From GCA-016699895 sp964633435 (GTDB taxonomy: Bacteria > Patescibacteriota > Saccharimonadia > Saccharimonadales > Saccharimonadaceae): a stretch of DNA of 64,000 nt. Below the pieces are notes generated by a model, which saw only the letters and a list, made by a program, of their open reading frames with translations, was not told the DNA's origin and did not search any database. The first letter of the stretch is position 1, and the number at the start of each line of letters is the position of its first letter. The DNA lies in contig CAZWHA010000001.1 in the NCBI GenBank assembly GCA_964633435.1, forward strand, positions 62,001-126,000, written 5' to 3'. Both the position numbers and the translations under genes were made by a program. This document shows, piece after piece, positions 26,109-34,546 of this stretch.

Positions 26109-26953
26109 CAGGCTCGTCCCCCGATATCGGCACGCGGCGCATCGCCCTGACCCTTCATCACCACTGGTGTAGTATAATTACGAAAATCCCCAATCGGTTC
26201 ACGTACTGCGGTATCTGGGTTGTAGACGTTATAGTACAGCTCACTCAGTTCCTTGGTCCGCAGACGCACCGCATGAACGCCAATCTCGCTCAGGCCATCA
26301 ATCACCGCCGAACAGCGCTTGGTCATTTCATCCTTGGCCCGGTTGTATTGATCAGCCGGCACCTTGATCCGCATATGGCGGTTTTGCGGCATGAATAGAT
26401 TGGCTAGCAATCCCTTCGTCGTGCTACTGTTGTCCTTGCCCTTTTCAATCGTTTCATCACCCACTGCATAAGGAATCACCACGAAAAAGCTCTTGTCCAT
26501 AATATTGGCTTCTTGGCTGAGGGCATCGATAAAGTTAATATAATCGTCCATCAGCACGCCCAGCAGCATATTGTCCTGGTTCACCCGCAGCTGATCCAAT
26601 TTTTCGAGGTACGGTCCGATGTCGACGCGCTGCGATCGGATATAGATCTGGATCGGAAAAGTCAGCGAGTTCAGAAAATTCTGATAGGCATATTCGACGC
26701 TTTCGCGTTCGCGACTACTCATCAGGTCAAAGTTCACCGACTGCGCCGCCACTACTGAACGATAGCTACCATCACCCATGATCACCATGTTGTCACGCAG
26801 CTCCTCGAACATTAGGGTATTCTGCGTTGAACTGGGATTTTTCGGTGTCACTGCCTGAGGCTGATTAGGACCTGGCGCAGGAGTACCACTGGTTGGCGGA
26901 AAAGGCACCTGAGCTGGCGCTGGGTTGTTTGGTCCGACTGTATTTGGATTCAC
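26108..26953 (-). CDS. VirB4 N-terminal-domain-like protein (split TraC/VirB4)
   Basis: 281 residues: a Pro-rich leader of about 45 residues, then a mixed alpha/beta domain beginning TLMFEELRDNMVIMGDGSYRSV, which looks like the substrate-handling N-domain of TraC/VirB4 ATPases, with FDLMSSREREsVEYAYQ and an IQIYIRSQRVD strand. No ATPase motifs. It shares one base with the virB4 start, so the two products are made together and probably assemble as a two-subunit VirB4. The same split is common in Patescibacteria as far as I know; I cannot check it here. Confidence 0.7.
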   Translation of the reverse strand: MNPNTVGPNNPAPAQVPFPPTSGTPAPGPNQPQAVTPKNPSSTQNTLMFEELRDNMVIMGDGSYRSVVAAQSVNFDLMSSRERESVEYAYQNFLNSLTFPIQIYIRSQRVDIGPYLEKLDQLRVNQDNMLLGVLMDDYINFIDALSQEANIMDKSFFVVIPYAVGDETIEKGKDNSSTTKGLLANLFMPQNRHMRIKVPADQYNRAKDEMTKRCSAVIDGLSEIGVHAVRLRTKELSELYYNVYNPDTAVREPIGDFRNYTTPVVMKGQGDAPRADIGGRA

Positions 26954-26982
26954 TGACTATTTCCCACCTTTGACTGATAACA

Positions 26983-28203
26983 TTAGTGTAACTTTACCTC
27001 TAACTCGCCCGCATCAGCGTTACCGCTGTGGTCAATCACGCTCTCCTGGTCAGCCGTTTGCTTCGGCGGCGGCGTGAATACGCTCGGGTCTGAGTCGATA
27101 TCGCTAACGGTTTCCATTGTAGCAGATTCTGGCAGCTTTGTCGCGGACGATGTTTCTGGCGGCGGCGGGGTTGGTACGGGCGCTAGTTTGGCCACTGCAG
27201 ACGGCGTTTTAATAGGGGTTGAGGCAGAATGTGAATTCGACTGCGGCGCTGCAGCCGGTGTTGGCGCGACAACTGTCTGGGTCGTTTGGGGTGCCGCAGT
27301 GATTGACGTTGGCTGAGGCACGGGCTGTTTTGTCGGTTGGCTAGCAGTGGGAGTCGCGATCGGCGGAGTTGCCGATCGATGCGTGGCCGGTACAGCTGGC
27401 GTCAGAGGCTGCACTGTCGGCTGACGATAAGCTAACTGTGCCTGTTGACTAGACTGGCGGAGAGCGGCGGCTAGAGCTTTTTCATCCACCTCTGGCACAG
27501 GTGCGGCAGCTGGCGCTGTTGCCGCTGGGGCACCATATTCGTGTACATAGCTCTGAGCCGATTGCGCAGTTAGTGGCTGCGACGCAGCTGATGGCGACGT
27601 TACAGATGACGAGGCAGCCATTTTTGTCATCATTTGCTCGCGGCGACGCTGCTCAGCCAGCGCCAGTTTGTCCTCGAAATCACGGCCCAGTGCCCCGGTA
27701 CTATCGAACACATCAGGAGCATCGATAGCCGCCGTGGCAAAATCATCAGATAGATTTGTAGTGTTGGGCAATCCCATTACGCCACGGGTGGACCAGCCCT
27801 GCGTATCGGACACCTCGGCCAAAAACGATAGTCGCTGAGCTGCTTCGGCGCCGCCGATCTCCTTTATCTGAGGACCGTCATCAATTCGTGGATTCGTAAT
27901 CTCGATCAATGCTTCCTGACCATCGGCATCCCAGATCCGACGATTGGGCGAGAAATAGAAATGAATCATCGCCGCTAGATAGGTTTCCATCGGTTGATCC
28001 TTGCGCAGCGGCAATGCAATCACCAGAAACAGGATGGCTACAGGCAGCGGCAATAAAGCCAATGGCAATATCAACGTGCCCAGGAAATACGTTAGCGCGC
28101 CCGCGGCCAGCGCCACCAACAGATATAGAAATTGACGAAATGAAAATGGGCCGAGCAGTTTGTCTTCGGCTTCGACGTCTTGGGGTACTTTGTGTTCTGC
28201 CAT
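26983..28203 (-). CDS. PrgI family T4SS membrane protein with Pro/Ala-rich tail
   Basis: PrgI proteins are the VirB3-like partners of VirB4. From MAEHKVPQDVEAEDKL the first 110 residues show the family pattern: FSFRQFLYLLVALAAGALTYFL, a second membrane helix and the NRRIWDADG segment. The remaining roughly 290 residues are a low-complexity, Ala/Pro/Thr/Gln-rich tail. I start at this ATG rather than 26 codons upstream because the family begins here. It is the first gene of the PrgI-virB4-virB6 operon and is divergent from the pilin cluster, about 100 bp away. Confidence 0.85.
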   Translation of the reverse strand: MAEHKVPQDVEAEDKLLGPFSFRQFLYLLVALAAGALTYFLGTLILPLALLPLPVAILFLVIALPLRKDQPMETYLAAMIHFYFSPNRRIWDADGQEALIEITNPRIDDGPQIKEIGGAEAAQRLSFLAEVSDTQGWSTRGVMGLPNTTNLSDDFATAAIDAPDVFDSTGALGRDFEDKLALAEQRRREQMMTKMAASSSVTSPSAASQPLTAQSAQSYVHEYGAPAATAPAAAPVPEVDEKALAAALRQSSQQAQLAYRQPTVQPLTPAVPATHRSATPPIATPTASQPTKQPVPQPTSITAAPQTTQTVVAPTPAAAPQSNSHSASTPIKTPSAVAKLAPVPTPPPPETSSATKLPESATMETVSDIDSDPSVFTPPPKQTADQESVIDHSGNADAGELEVKLH

Positions 28204-28301
28204 AAATAATGATGCGAACTGGCCCGGGTTTGCCCACCACTCGCTGGTTACAGTATAGCAAAACCGTTGCATAAAAGCCATAATCGCGTTATCATATAAT
28301 T

Positions 28302-28694
28302 ATGAGTTACTCGAACAGTAAAAACTGGAAATTAACAGTTGGCACAGCTACGCTAGCTACTACTGTCCTGTCATTGTTGCATAGTACCCCATCATCAGCC
28401 GCCAACACCAATTGCGGCGTCAATACGTTTTTCGACTGGGGCTGTAAATCAGGCGCCAGCGAACAAATCACTCCGGTACTAATCACCATGCTGAACTGGC
28501 TAGCCGTCGGCGTCACCTTGGCCGTGGTCGGCGGTATTATCTACGGCGCGATTATGTATACCAGCTCTGGCGGCAATCAGCAACAGGCCCAAAAAGCTAT
28601 GGGGATTATCCGTAATGCCTTTATCGCCCTTGTCATGTATTTTGCTATGTGGGCGCTACTGAACTGGCTGATACCCGGAGGACTATTCAGATGA
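28302..28694 (+). CDS. VirB2-like pilin, first of cluster
   Basis: 130 residues with signal peptide (to about SSAA), one Cys pair (NCGVNTFFDWGC) and two C-terminal membrane helices around a polar turn SSGGNQQQAQKA. A TATCAT box 6 nt before the ATG, overlapping a TATAAT, suggests a leaderless message. Its stop overlaps the next start as ATGA. Divergent from the PrgI gene, so this gap is the likely joint promoter region of the secretion locus. Confidence 0.78.
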   Translation: MSYSNSKNWKLTVGTATLATTVLSLLHSTPSSAANTNCGVNTFFDWGCKSGASEQITPVLITMLNWLAVGVTLAVVGGIIYGAIMYTSSGGNQQQAQKAMGIIRNAFIALVMYFAMWALLNWLIPGGLFR

Positions 28695-28969
28695 TAGAGT
28701 TATTCGCCGCCTCGATCAAGGGCCAAGACGTCAACATTCCAGAGGTTTCTGGTCAAGTTCTGTTAAAGAACGGCCTGAACATGGTTTATTTCCTGATCGG
28801 TGCCGTCGCGGTCATCATGATCATTTATTCTGGCTACCAATATGTTACGGCCGACGGTGACTCGGGCAAGGCCGCCACCGCCATGAAAACTATACTCTAC
28901 TCTGTTATCGGTTTAGTGGTTGCAGCCTCGGCCTATGCTATCACCAGTTTTGTCATGGGGAATATCTAA
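28691..28969 (+). CDS. VirB2-like pilin, second of cluster, no signal peptide
   Basis: The coupled ATG gives a 92-residue protein MIELFAASIKGQDVN. It keeps the two membrane helices and the polar turn (TADGDSGKAATAMK) of its neighbours but has a short non-hydrophobic N-terminus in place of a signal peptide, so its insertion must differ. A longer frame reaching back into the previous gene is out of register with it and is rejected. Confidence 0.72.
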   Translation: MIELFAASIKGQDVNIPEVSGQVLLKNGLNMVYFLIGAVAVIMIIYSGYQYVTADGDSGKAATAMKTILYSVIGLVVAASAYAITSFVMGNI

Positions 28970-29370
28970 TGAAAAAGTTTATCGCTAGCGCTATTTTGCT
29001 AATTGGACTGATCGGGACCCCACTGCTGGCCAGCGTCCCAGTCTACGCCGTCGACTGCGCCAAAGACCCGACCGCCGCTGGCTGTCCCTGTGCCGGGAAT
29101 TCTGATTCTACTCTCTGCAAACAGCTCAGCGCCGAGAAAGGCGGCACTGGATTCAACAGTAATATCAAAAATATCACTAACATCCTGTTATTCGGGTTCG
29201 GGTTACTGGCAGTGCTAGTAATCATCATCGCTTCAATCCGCTTTACCTCATCGCACGGTGATCCGAGCGCTGTTGCCAAAGCCCGCATGATCATTACCTA
29301 TTCCGTGATCGGTCTAGTCGTTGCCATGTCAGCCGCCGCTATCGTTAATTTTACGCTCGGTCAAATATAG
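28969..29370 (+). CDS. VirB2-like pilin, third of cluster
   Basis: 133 residues. Signal peptide ends near VPVYA; the exposed segment has four cysteines (DCAKDPTAAGCPCAG and TLCK), more than its neighbours; then the paired helices with the turn TSSHGDPSAVAKARM. It starts within the stop codon of the previous gene (TAATG). Confidence 0.78.
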   Translation: MKKFIASAILLIGLIGTPLLASVPVYAVDCAKDPTAAGCPCAGNSDSTLCKQLSAEKGGTGFNSNIKNITNILLFGFGLLAVLVIIIASIRFTSSHGDPSAVAKARMIITYSVIGLVVAMSAAAIVNFTLGQI

Positions 29371-29379
29371 GAGGAATGT

Positions 29380-29841
29380 ATGAAAAAAGTCATCGTTAGC
29401 AGCCTGATCGCCCTGGCAGGACTGGGTCTGGTACTATTTGCCGCCCCTGCTTATGCCGCTAGTTGTGGCGACGGAACAGCGGCCGGTGAAGCCATGTGTG
29501 GCGCCAGCCAGGTCGGCGACTCTGGCACGAATTCTAACACTATTTACGGCACTGTTAAAACTATTATTGACGTCATGCTATTCATTGTTGGTATCATCGC
29601 CGTGATCATGATCATCTGGGGCGGCATTAGTTACGTCCTGTCCGCCGGCGCCACTGACAAAACCAAAAAAGCCCGCGACACGATTCTGTATTCAGTCGTC
29701 GGGCTAGTGGTGGCTATTTTGGCCTTTGCCTTGGTTCAATTCGTCTTTAGCAGTCTGGGGGGGGGCAATAGCGGTAGCGGCAGCCCAACAAGTTGTCCTA
29801 GTGGTAAAACCTGGAATGCTACGACCAAGAAGTGTGAATAA
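29380..29841 (+). CDS. VirB2-like pilin, fourth of cluster, with poly-G tract
   Basis: 153 residues: signal peptide to about AYAA, two Cys, paired helices with the turn SAGATDKTKKARD, then a Gly/Ser-rich tail with two more Cys (SCPSGKTWNATTKKCE). A run of nine G encodes the LGGG at the tail junction; a one-base change would replace or remove the tail while leaving the helices intact. A GGAGG site precedes the ATG. Confidence 0.78.
   Translation: MKKVIVSSLIALAGLGLVLFAAPAYAASCGDGTAAGEAMCGASQVGDSGTNSNTIYGTVKTIIDVMLFIVGIIAVIMIIWGGISYVLSAGATDKTKKARDTILYSVVGLVVAILAFALVQFVFSSLGGGNSGSGSPTSCPSGKTWNATTKKCE
29757..29765 (+). repeat. Poly-G9 tract inside pilin gene
   Basis: Nine G at the junction of the conserved pilin helices and the Cys-containing C-terminal tail. 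Slippage would change only the tail, a plausible surface-variation device. Confidence 0.6.
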
Positions 29842-29857
29842 GAGGCTACGTCACTTA

Positions 29858-30777
29858 CTACACAGAAGCGAAAGTAAAGTTGCCTCTGGTAGTTCCAACT
29901 TGGACTGAACCGTCTGACAATTTCGTAACCGACAGAATAGCGGCACGCTCATTGTCGTCGGGTGTAGCGGTATTGTCCGGCATATTAAAGGTGATGCCAG
30001 TATTAGTTAATTTTTTCCAGTTCAGGTTGCCAGCAGAATCCCAGTAAACATTTGGTTCAGCAACAAGGTTCTTGACGGCTTCTTGAACCGCTTGGCGTAG
30101 TTTTGTGTTTCCCGACTCGTTAGATTTTTCTGACGAGCCGTCTAGGCTTTTGGGCCATTAAATACCGATCCAGCGTCTTGGTCACAAGCTGCAGGAACAA
30201 CCTTTGAGACAACCTTGCCCGTGTGATCCAGGGTGATGATAGCGGTAGCTTCATTAGTATTACCAACTTTGACGTTAGTACCAGTGGCTTGACCGTCTTT
30301 GATCAATTGAGCGATAGTATCACCCGTCAGATGTGGATCGTTAGGATTACCCTGGCCTAGGTTGAGAACTGTCTGATTACCAGCTTTATCAGTAGCAATA
30401 ACTACCATATTACACATATTGCGATCACCAGTTTCAACGGTAACCCTGCTAGCCTCGGCTTGAGTACGAGCAGCATCGGCAGTAGCCTGAGCGTTAGTAC
30501 CATTATTGATAACACTGGCTGCTACTGCACCAGTTATACCGACTGCAAGAGCCGAAGGAACGGCAATTAAGCCAGCAGTCCAAGCTCGACCACGTCGATT
30601 ATCATTATTGCGCTGAGTTAGGTTAGTTTCAGTAGTAGCATTGCGCTGAGTCGCGCCGTCTTGGACGAGCTGAGTTTGGGCAGTCTCTGCATTCGCTAGC
30701 GTAGCTGTAGCGGCAACGTCATGTTGATTTGTACCAGTCGTGCTGGTCTTTGTGTGATTATAGCCAATTTCTGCCAT
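29858..30777 (-). CDS. Membrane protein encoded in two frames (candidate -1 frameshift gene)
   Basis: The zero frame gives 211 residues (stop at 30142): a polar N-terminus, one membrane helix (about 68-88) and an outer domain with two Cys. Directly after it, in the -1 frame, 96 further codons without stop run to 29858 (SLDGSSEKSNESGN onward, ending NFTFASV). They have normal amino-acid character and no start codon of their own before NMPDN. Joining at CCCAAAA would give 306 residues. Either programmed frameshifting makes both forms or the gene carries a recent indel. A GAAAGGA site and a TTGACA-17-TAGTAT promoter lie upstream. No family recognised; it interrupts the pilin cluster on the opposite strand. 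Confidence 0.65.
30113..30154 (-). promoter_or_regulatory. Candidate -1 ribosomal frameshift signal
   Basis: Slippery heptamer C CCA AAA (30154-30148) in the zero frame fits X XXY YYZ. The zero-frame stop TAG follows after one codon (GCC). Seven nt downstream an 8-bp stem CGGCTCGT/ACGAGTCG (one G-U) closes a 12-nt loop. Spacing and order are those of classical -1 signals. Confidence 0.6.
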
Positions 30778-30827
30778 TTTGTTAGTTCCTTTCGCTTATA
30801 CCATCGTTTTATTACGATTATGGTTCA

Positions 30828-30856
30828 ATACTATCACACTTTTGCTTTTATGTCAA
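30828..30856 (-). promoter_or_regulatory. Promoter of two-frame membrane protein gene
   Basis: TTGACA (30851-30856), 17-bp spacer, TAGTAT (30828-30833) on the minus strand, followed by a leader of about 45 nt with a small ATCGT/ACGAT hairpin and a GAAAGGA ribosome-binding site. Confidence 0.7.
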
Positions 30857-30902
30857 TATGTTTGATTAATAAACCTTGTCGAAGTGAATAGCCGCTAGCG
30901 TG

Positions 30903-30930
30903 TTGACACTGGTCGAAACCTTGGTATAAT
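30903..30930 (+). promoter_or_regulatory. Promoter of second pilin group
   Basis: TTGACA (30903-30908), 16-bp spacer and TATAAT (30925-30930), about 40 bp before the pilin ATG, which has a GAAGGAG site. A second TATAAT-like element (AGTATAAT) lies 20 bp downstream. Confidence 0.75.
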
Positions 30931-30971
30931 GAGTAATGTTAGTATAATTTGCGACAAGCGAAGGAGAAAAT

Positions 30972-31400
30972 ATGAAACAAATGTTACGAAAGATTTCCGG
31001 CATGGCGGTGCTAGTGCCCGCCGCGGTGCTTGGGTTGGTGGCTAGCCTAGGCGTGGCAGCATTGGTTGGTACGACACCAGTTCAGGCTGCTGGCTGTGAG
31101 CCCAGTGGTGGGCTGGGTGGTGCTATTAACGCAAGCTGTACGCTAGGTTCTGGTCAGCAATCGAAACTAGTCGGTTCAGGTGGTATGGTGACTGATATTA
31201 TCAACATCATGCTATTTGTCATCGGTATCCTCTGTGTGATCATGATCATCTGGGGCGGTATTCGCTACACCATTTCGAACGGTGCGAGCGACAAAGTCAA
31301 GGACGCGAAAAATACTATTCTGTATGCTGTTGTTGGTTTGGTGATCGCTATTATCGCCTACGCATTAGTTAACTGGGTATTCGACACCGTCGGCGCATAA
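30972..31400 (+). CDS. VirB2-like pilin, fifth of cluster
   Basis: 142 residues. Signal peptide ends near VQAAG; two Cys bracket a Gly-rich loop; the helix pair is the family's best conserved form (IMIIWGGIRYTISNGASDKVKDAKNT). Transcribed from its own strong promoter, separate from the first four pilins by the opposite-strand two-frame gene. Its C-terminus ends directly after the second helix, without a tail. Confidence 0.8.
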   Translation: MKQMLRKISGMAVLVPAAVLGLVASLGVAALVGTTPVQAAGCEPSGGLGGAINASCTLGSGQQSKLVGSGGMVTDIINIMLFVIGILCVIMIIWGGIRYTISNGASDKVKDAKNTILYAVVGLVIAIIAYALVNWVFDTVGA

Positions 31401-31421
31401 AACTAAAGAGGTAAATCCAGT

Positions 31422-31835
31422 ATGACATCATCGATTTCTAACACTCTAAAGGCTATCGCTATCACCAGCGGTATAACTGCAGGCTCGCTGGTAGCACCAC
31501 TGACGGCTTCGGCGCTGTCATTGATGGACGTTATCGATGGTAATTACCGCGGTGACGGCCAGCCCACCGAGCTGTTTGATGGCGGTGCGGCAATCGTGCC
31601 CCGAGTCATCAACCTGATGCTATTTATCGTCGGCGTGCTGGCGGTAATCATGCTGATCTGGGGCGGTATCCGTTACGTTATCTCTGGCGGTGACGCCACC
31701 AAGGTGAAAGACGCTAAAAATACTATTCTCTACGCTATTGTCGGTCTGATCGTTGCGATTCTAGGCTATGCCATCGTCAACTGGGTTATCAGTGTGGTCG
31801 GTGCTGGCTCTGGCAGTGGTCGCGGGTCGGTCTAG
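31422..31835 (+). CDS. VirB2-like pilin, sixth of cluster
   Basis: 137 residues, close paralogue of the gene before it over the helix pair (LIWGGIRYVISGGDATKVKDAK) but with no cysteines and a weak N-terminal hydrophobic segment. AGAGG lies before the ATG. A strong bidirectional terminator follows, closing the secretion/pilin locus. Confidence 0.8.
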   Translation: MTSSISNTLKAIAITSGITAGSLVAPLTASALSLMDVIDGNYRGDGQPTELFDGGAAIVPRVINLMLFIVGVLAVIMLIWGGIRYVISGGDATKVKDAKNTILYAIVGLIVAILGYAIVNWVISVVGAGSGSGRGSV

Positions 31836-31856
31836 TCGGGCTATTGTCTGCATAAT

Positions 31857-31888
31857 AAAATATCCCGCCTCTGAGAGCGGGATATTTT
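31857..31888. terminator. Bidirectional intrinsic terminator
   Basis: A 12-bp perfect stem AAAATATCCCGC/GCGGGATATTTT with an 8-nt loop lies between the convergent pilin and Hsp20 genes, so T-runs follow the stem in both directions. Confidence 0.9.
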
Positions 31889-31908
31889 GGTTCTATTTAA
31901 ATCCAGGG

Positions 31909-32379
31909 TTACTGGATCTGGATTTTCTTGGCTTCTTCTTTCTTGACCTTGTTAAAGGAAACGGTCAGGACGCCGTCTTTCAGGACCGCCTCTACCTCGT
32001 CTTCGCGGACCGCCACCGGCAGAACCAACGTGCGGCTGAATTCACCCCAGTAACATTCCTGAATGTGCCACTGCGTAGCGGCAGTATCGTCACCGCTGCT
32101 CAGGGTGCCACTAATAGTTAGCACGCCGTCGGCGATGCTAACGTCGAGGTCGCTCTTGTTGACGCCCGCAGTACGAGCCTTGACCACCAAACGATCCTGG
32201 GTCTCGTAGACATCAACAGCCAACTGGCCCGGTACAGCATCGTAATCTTCCTCGTCAGCAACAGTTGCCGTAGCTGTTGTCGTTGTCACAACAGAAGCAA
32301 CTTCTGGCTCGTCATCGGTCAGAAAAGCTGCTGCTAGCTCGTCATCGAGCAATAAATCCTCTTGTTTGTCTCGCGCCAT
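31909..32379 (-). CDS. Hsp20 / alpha-crystallin small heat-shock protein
   Basis: An ATP-independent holdase chaperone. The 156 residues have an acidic N-terminal arm (about 1-55), the alpha-crystallin domain (about 58-148) with DVYETQDRLVVKARTAGV, the GVLTISG strand pair and a final DGVLTVSFNK, and a short C-terminal IQIQ tail that resembles the IxI oligomerisation motif. GAAGGAGG precedes the ATG and a TTGCCT-17-TATAAT promoter lies upstream. No CIRCE is visible here, unlike groES. Confidence 0.92.
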   Translation of the reverse strand: MARDKQEDLLLDDELAAAFLTDDEPEVASVVTTTTATATVADEEDYDAVPGQLAVDVYETQDRLVVKARTAGVNKSDLDVSIADGVLTISGTLSSGDDTAATQWHIQECYWGEFSRTLVLPVAVREDEVEAVLKDGVLTVSFNKVKKEEAKKIQIQ

Positions 32380-32419
32380 GTCTCCCTCCTTCTCGCGTTA
32401 ACTGGTCGCTTATGAGATA

Positions 32420-32448
32420 ATTATACTGTATATTTCAAAGACAGGCAA
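32420..32448 (-). promoter_or_regulatory. Promoter of hsp20
   Basis: TTGCCT (32443-32448), 17-bp spacer, TATAAT (32420-32425) on the minus strand, 40 bp before the hsp20 ATG. Confidence 0.65.
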
Positions 32449-32480
32449 GTTTCTCGGGCAATACATAGGTAAAATTTACA

Positions 32481-33170
32481 ATGATAGACAGGTTGATCAG
32501 CTGGTTTGCACCCCATATTTGCGAGGGTTGTGGCGCGACGGGATCGGGCCTGTGTGATCGTTGTAATAAAGACATCCTGGCACACCCGTGGCGGCGCTGC
32601 GTAAGTTGTTTGCAGGTTGTCAGCTCTGAATCATACCGCAGTCGTGGCGCTATGTGCATTGACTGTCGACGACAGCTACCCTTTCGCCGAGTATTTATTG
32701 TCGGTGAGCGGACCAAGGTTCTACAGCGGCTGATCGGTAATTTTAAATATTTTTCGCAGCGCGATTATAGGGCGGCGATTGCACGACTACTATCAGCAAC
32801 ATTACCAGATCAGCTGCCGAACGATCTAGAAATTGTTTTCGTGCCAACTGCTGCCAAACGTATCCGTGAACGCGGGTTCGACCATATGCAGCTAGTGGCG
32901 CGGCAACTGGCTAAACAGCGTGGCTTGACTGTAGCGCCGGTTGTTCGGCGGCTCGGTAACCAGGCGCAGCATAGCGCCAATCGCACCGAGCGGCGGCGAC
33001 AGGCTGAATCTACCTTTGCCCTGCGCCATCGGCTGATACCGAAAAAAGTGCTGTTGATCGATGATATCTACACCACCGGCGCTACGACGCAGGCTATCGC
33101 CACCCTATTGCGCCGCGCCGGTACGGCAGAGGTGTGGCTGGCCGTTGTTGCTCGGCAGACCGAGAACTAG
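32481..33170 (+). CDS. comF: ComF family phosphoribosyltransferase-like protein
   Basis: ComF proteins are needed for natural DNA uptake in competent bacteria and have a type I PRTase fold. Here two Cys pairs make an N-terminal zinc ribbon (CEGCGATGSGLCDRC, then CVSC and CIDC), followed by RERGFDHMQLVA and the PRPP loop VLLIDDIYTTGATT. Length 229 is standard. TAAAAT lies 5 nt before the ATG with no ribosome-binding site. Next to pilin genes and with the T4SS-like locus nearby, a role in DNA uptake for salvage is plausible, but neither ComEC nor ComEA is in the window. Confidence 0.9.
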   Translation: MIDRLISWFAPHICEGCGATGSGLCDRCNKDILAHPWRRCVSCLQVVSSESYRSRGAMCIDCRRQLPFRRVFIVGERTKVLQRLIGNFKYFSQRDYRAAIARLLSATLPDQLPNDLEIVFVPTAAKRIRERGFDHMQLVARQLAKQRGLTVAPVVRRLGNQAQHSANRTERRRQAESTFALRHRLIPKKVLLIDDIYTTGATTQAIATLLRRAGTAEVWLAVVARQTEN

Positions 33171-33224
33171 ACAGCTACGCCTTTTTGCTATTAAAAAACG
33201 ACCCTCATGGTCATTTTCTCGTTT

Positions 33225-33312
33225 TGGCGGAAGGAGAGGGATTCGAACCCTCGGTACGTTGCCGCACACTGGTTTTCAAGACCAGCTCCTTAAACCACTC
33301 GGACATCCTTCC
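33225..33312 (-). tRNA. tRNA-Ser (anticodon UGA)
   Basis: Acceptor GGAAGGA/TCCTTCC, long variable arm, TTCGAATC T-loop, encoded CCA, anticodon TGA in loop CTTGAAAA. All parts of a class II tRNA are visible. Confidence 0.95.
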
Positions 33313-33360
33313 GCTAACTATTGTACCATTTCTACGCAATCTGATACAATATTTCAGTAC

Positions 33361-33453
33361 GGAGGAGTACCCAAGTGGCTGAAGGGGACGGTTTGCTAAA
33401 TCGTTAGGTCGGCGAAAGTTGGCGCGGGAGTTCGAATCTCCCCTCCTCCGCCA
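33361..33453 (+). tRNA. tRNA-Ser (anticodon GCU)
   Basis: Acceptor GGAGGAG/CTCCTCC, anticodon GCT, long variable arm, TTCGAATC loop and encoded CCA. It is divergent from the UGA isoacceptor only 48 bp away. Confidence 0.95.
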
Positions 33454-33535
33454 GGAAATAAACATCGTATCCGAGACAAGGATGCGATATTTTTCTACCA
33501 AGTAAATTACACCTAGCTAATTCAGGGGGATTATC

Positions 33536-34546
33536 ATGCATATACTCGTTACTGGTGGTGCTGGCTATATCGGCTCGCACACGATCGTGGAACTAATGAC
33601 AGCTGGTCACAGCGTCGTCGTCGTTGACAATCTGTCAAACAGTAGCCAGGAGGTCATGGATCGCCTAAAAACGATTACTGGACAGGATGTCCCGCTCCAT
33701 ATCTTTGGCGTAGAGGACAAGGCCCAGCTCGACGCTCTGTTTACAGCCGAGAATTTTGATGCCGTCATTCATTTTGCTGGCTTAAAGGCCGTCGGTGAGT
33801 CAACCGAAAAACCGCTGCTCTACTATCGTAATAACATCGATTCAACCTTGACGCTGCTCGAGGTAATGAACGCTCACGGCGTCCGCAAACTAGTGTTTAG
33901 TTCGAGTGCTACTGTTTACGGCTCGGCACCGATTCCCTATGTTGAAACCTACCCTGCCGGCCAAGGTATCACCAGCCCCTACGGTCGAACCAAGTACTTT
34001 ATCGAAGAAATTCTACGTGATGTGGCTACAGCAAATCCGGCCAACGAATTTGCAATTTTGCGCTATTTTAACCCCATCGGTGCTCATAGCAGCGGCCTGA
34101 TCGGCGAGGATCCCGAGGGCATTCCAAACAATTTGATGCCATTTATCACCCAAGTCGCTACGGGCAAGCGTGATAAACTGAGCGTGTTTGGCAATAACTA
34201 TGACACCCCGGATGGCACCTGTAAGCGTGATTATATTCACGTAGTTGATCTGGCACGTGGTCACGTGGCAGCTCTCGAGCATCTACAGCCCAGCGTCGGC
34301 ATTTACAACCTCGGCTCGGGCACCTCGACCTCTGTACTGGAATTGATCAAAGCGTTTGAAATCGCCGCTGGTCAAGCCGTTCCCTATGAGTTTGCGCCGC
34401 GCCGGACTGGCGACTTGCCAGAATTCTATGCCGATGCAGAAAAAGCCGCTGCCGAACTAGACTGGCGCACCGAAAAAACTATCGACGAAGCCTGTGCTGA
34501 TTCGTGGCGCTGGCAATCAGGCAACCCAAACGGCTACGGCGATTAG
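33536..34546 (+). CDS. galE: UDP-glucose 4-epimerase
   Basis: Interconverts UDP-glucose and UDP-galactose for surface sugar synthesis. Extended SDR fold: NAD-binding VTGGAGYIGSH at the N-terminus, DNLSNSS, the catalytic Ser-Ser and Tyr-xxx-Lys (FSSSATVYG, YGRTKYF) and the substrate strand LRYFNPIGAH. Length 336 is typical. A GGGGA site precedes the ATG. Its stop overlaps the convergent copper ATPase gene by four bases. No other sugar-pathway gene is adjacent; PGI/PMI at 54 kb and the PMM-like protein at 49 kb may serve the same polymers. Confidence 0.95.
   Translation: MHILVTGGAGYIGSHTIVELMTAGHSVVVVDNLSNSSQEVMDRLKTITGQDVPLHIFGVEDKAQLDALFTAENFDAVIHFAGLKAVGESTEKPLLYYRNNIDSTLTLLEVMNAHGVRKLVFSSSATVYGSAPIPYVETYPAGQGITSPYGRTKYFIEEILRDVATANPANEFAILRYFNPIGAHSSGLIGEDPEGIPNNLMPFITQVATGKRDKLSVFGNNYDTPDGTCKRDYIHVVDLARGHVAALEHLQPSVGIYNLGSGTSTSVLELIKAFEIAAGQAVPYEFAPRRTGDLPEFYADAEKAAAELDWRTEKTIDEACADSWRWQSGNPNGYGD

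Noticed and set aside
28649..28690. Longer start for the second pilin
   Set aside because: Overlaps the previous pilin gene out of register; the ATGA junction gives a natural coupled start.
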